Shown here: piece by piece, positions 5,838 through 6,002 of the stretch | Position numbering within the stretch: position 1 is the first letter of the stretch | Layout: every line of letters starts with the position of its first letter | Assembly: GCA_030617585.1 (NCBI GenBank) | Contig: JAUWVD010000079.1 | Location: 1 to 6,002, forward strand | Direction: 5' to 3' | Origin: Candidatus Methanophagales archaeon | Lineage (GTDB): Archaea > Halobacteriota > Syntropharchaeia > Alkanophagales > Methanospirareceae | DNA: 6,002 nt | The notes under the pieces: model-generated | The model's input: the letters and a program-made list of their open reading frames with translations, nothing else | Database searches by the model: none | What the model was told of the DNA's origin: nothing | Program-made: the position numbers and the translations under genes

Positions 5838-6002
5838 ATGATCCGAGAATTTGTAAATCGGAAGGAAGAACTTGAATTTCTTGAAAGAGAATTTAAGGAT
5901 GATGGCTTGAAGGTTATCATACTCTATGGTAGACGGAGGGTCGGGAAGACAGAGCTCATAAATCAATTCTGCAAGGGCAAGCCACATATCTATTTCCTTG
6001 CC
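5838..6002 (+). CDS. Archaeal AAA/STAND-type ATPase (3'-truncated)
   Basis: Only the first 55 residues are in the window. The opening FVNRKEELEFLEREF (5-19) is the hallmark N-terminus of the archaeal ATPase_2 family (PF01637, often with a C-terminal DUF234/nuclease-like domain). The hydrophobic strand VIILY then leads into Walker A GRRRVGKT (31-38). Lys37 and Thr38 would bind ATP phosphates and magnesium. Family members are usually about 350-480 residues and of unknown function, often in many copies in archaeal genomes and frequently near mobile DNA. The ATG is set by the conserved N-terminus and the TATA box. The C-terminal half, which would settle the subtype, lies outside. Confidence 0.85.
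   Translation, partial: MIREFVNRKEELEFLEREFKDDGLKVIILYGRRRVGKTELINQFCKGKPHIYFLA

Overview
The window most likely comes from an archaeon of the methanogen / anaerobic methane- or alkane-oxidiser group. The main reason is a methanogenesis marker protein 15 (Mmp15) type activase, a family tied to organisms with methyl-coenzyme M reductase. TATA-like boxes about 25 nt ahead of start codons, a CopG/ribbon-helix-helix (RHH) regulator and the start of an archaeal-type AAA ATPase fit this. The base composition and the dispersed intergenic repeats look to me like ANME-1 (Methanophagales) or a relative. That lineage call is an impression that I could not test.

Left part (1-2816, + strand): two overlapping genes encode homologous polytopic proton/cation-antiporter subunits of the MrpD/NuoL-M-N superfamily. 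The first is cut by the left edge. They look like the end of an Mrp/Mbx-like antiporter or respiratory-complex operon, because the next gene is unrelated and has its own possible promoter.

Middle (2874-4615, + strand): an Mmp15 activase gene overlaps by one base (TAATG) a gene for a YgjP-like zinc metallopeptidase. They are probably co-transcribed and translationally coupled.

Right part (4616-6002): this is a repeat-rich accessory stretch. Three modules bounded by inverted repeats lie at 4619-4783, 5375-5549 and 5600-5807. Between the first two sits a small minus-strand operon. It encodes an RHH plus winged-helix regulator and a roughly 60-residue basic protein of unknown function, an arrangement resembling an autoregulated toxin-antitoxin or regulator-effector pair. 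The third module ends at the TATA box of an archaeal ATPase gene with a Walker A motif, which runs off the right edge and appears to be leaderless.

The most unusual material is the cluster of inverted-repeat modules around the small operon. The module at 4619-4783 has exact 9-bp ends flanked by a 4-bp direct repeat. The coupling of Mmp15 to a metallopeptidase is also worth following up.
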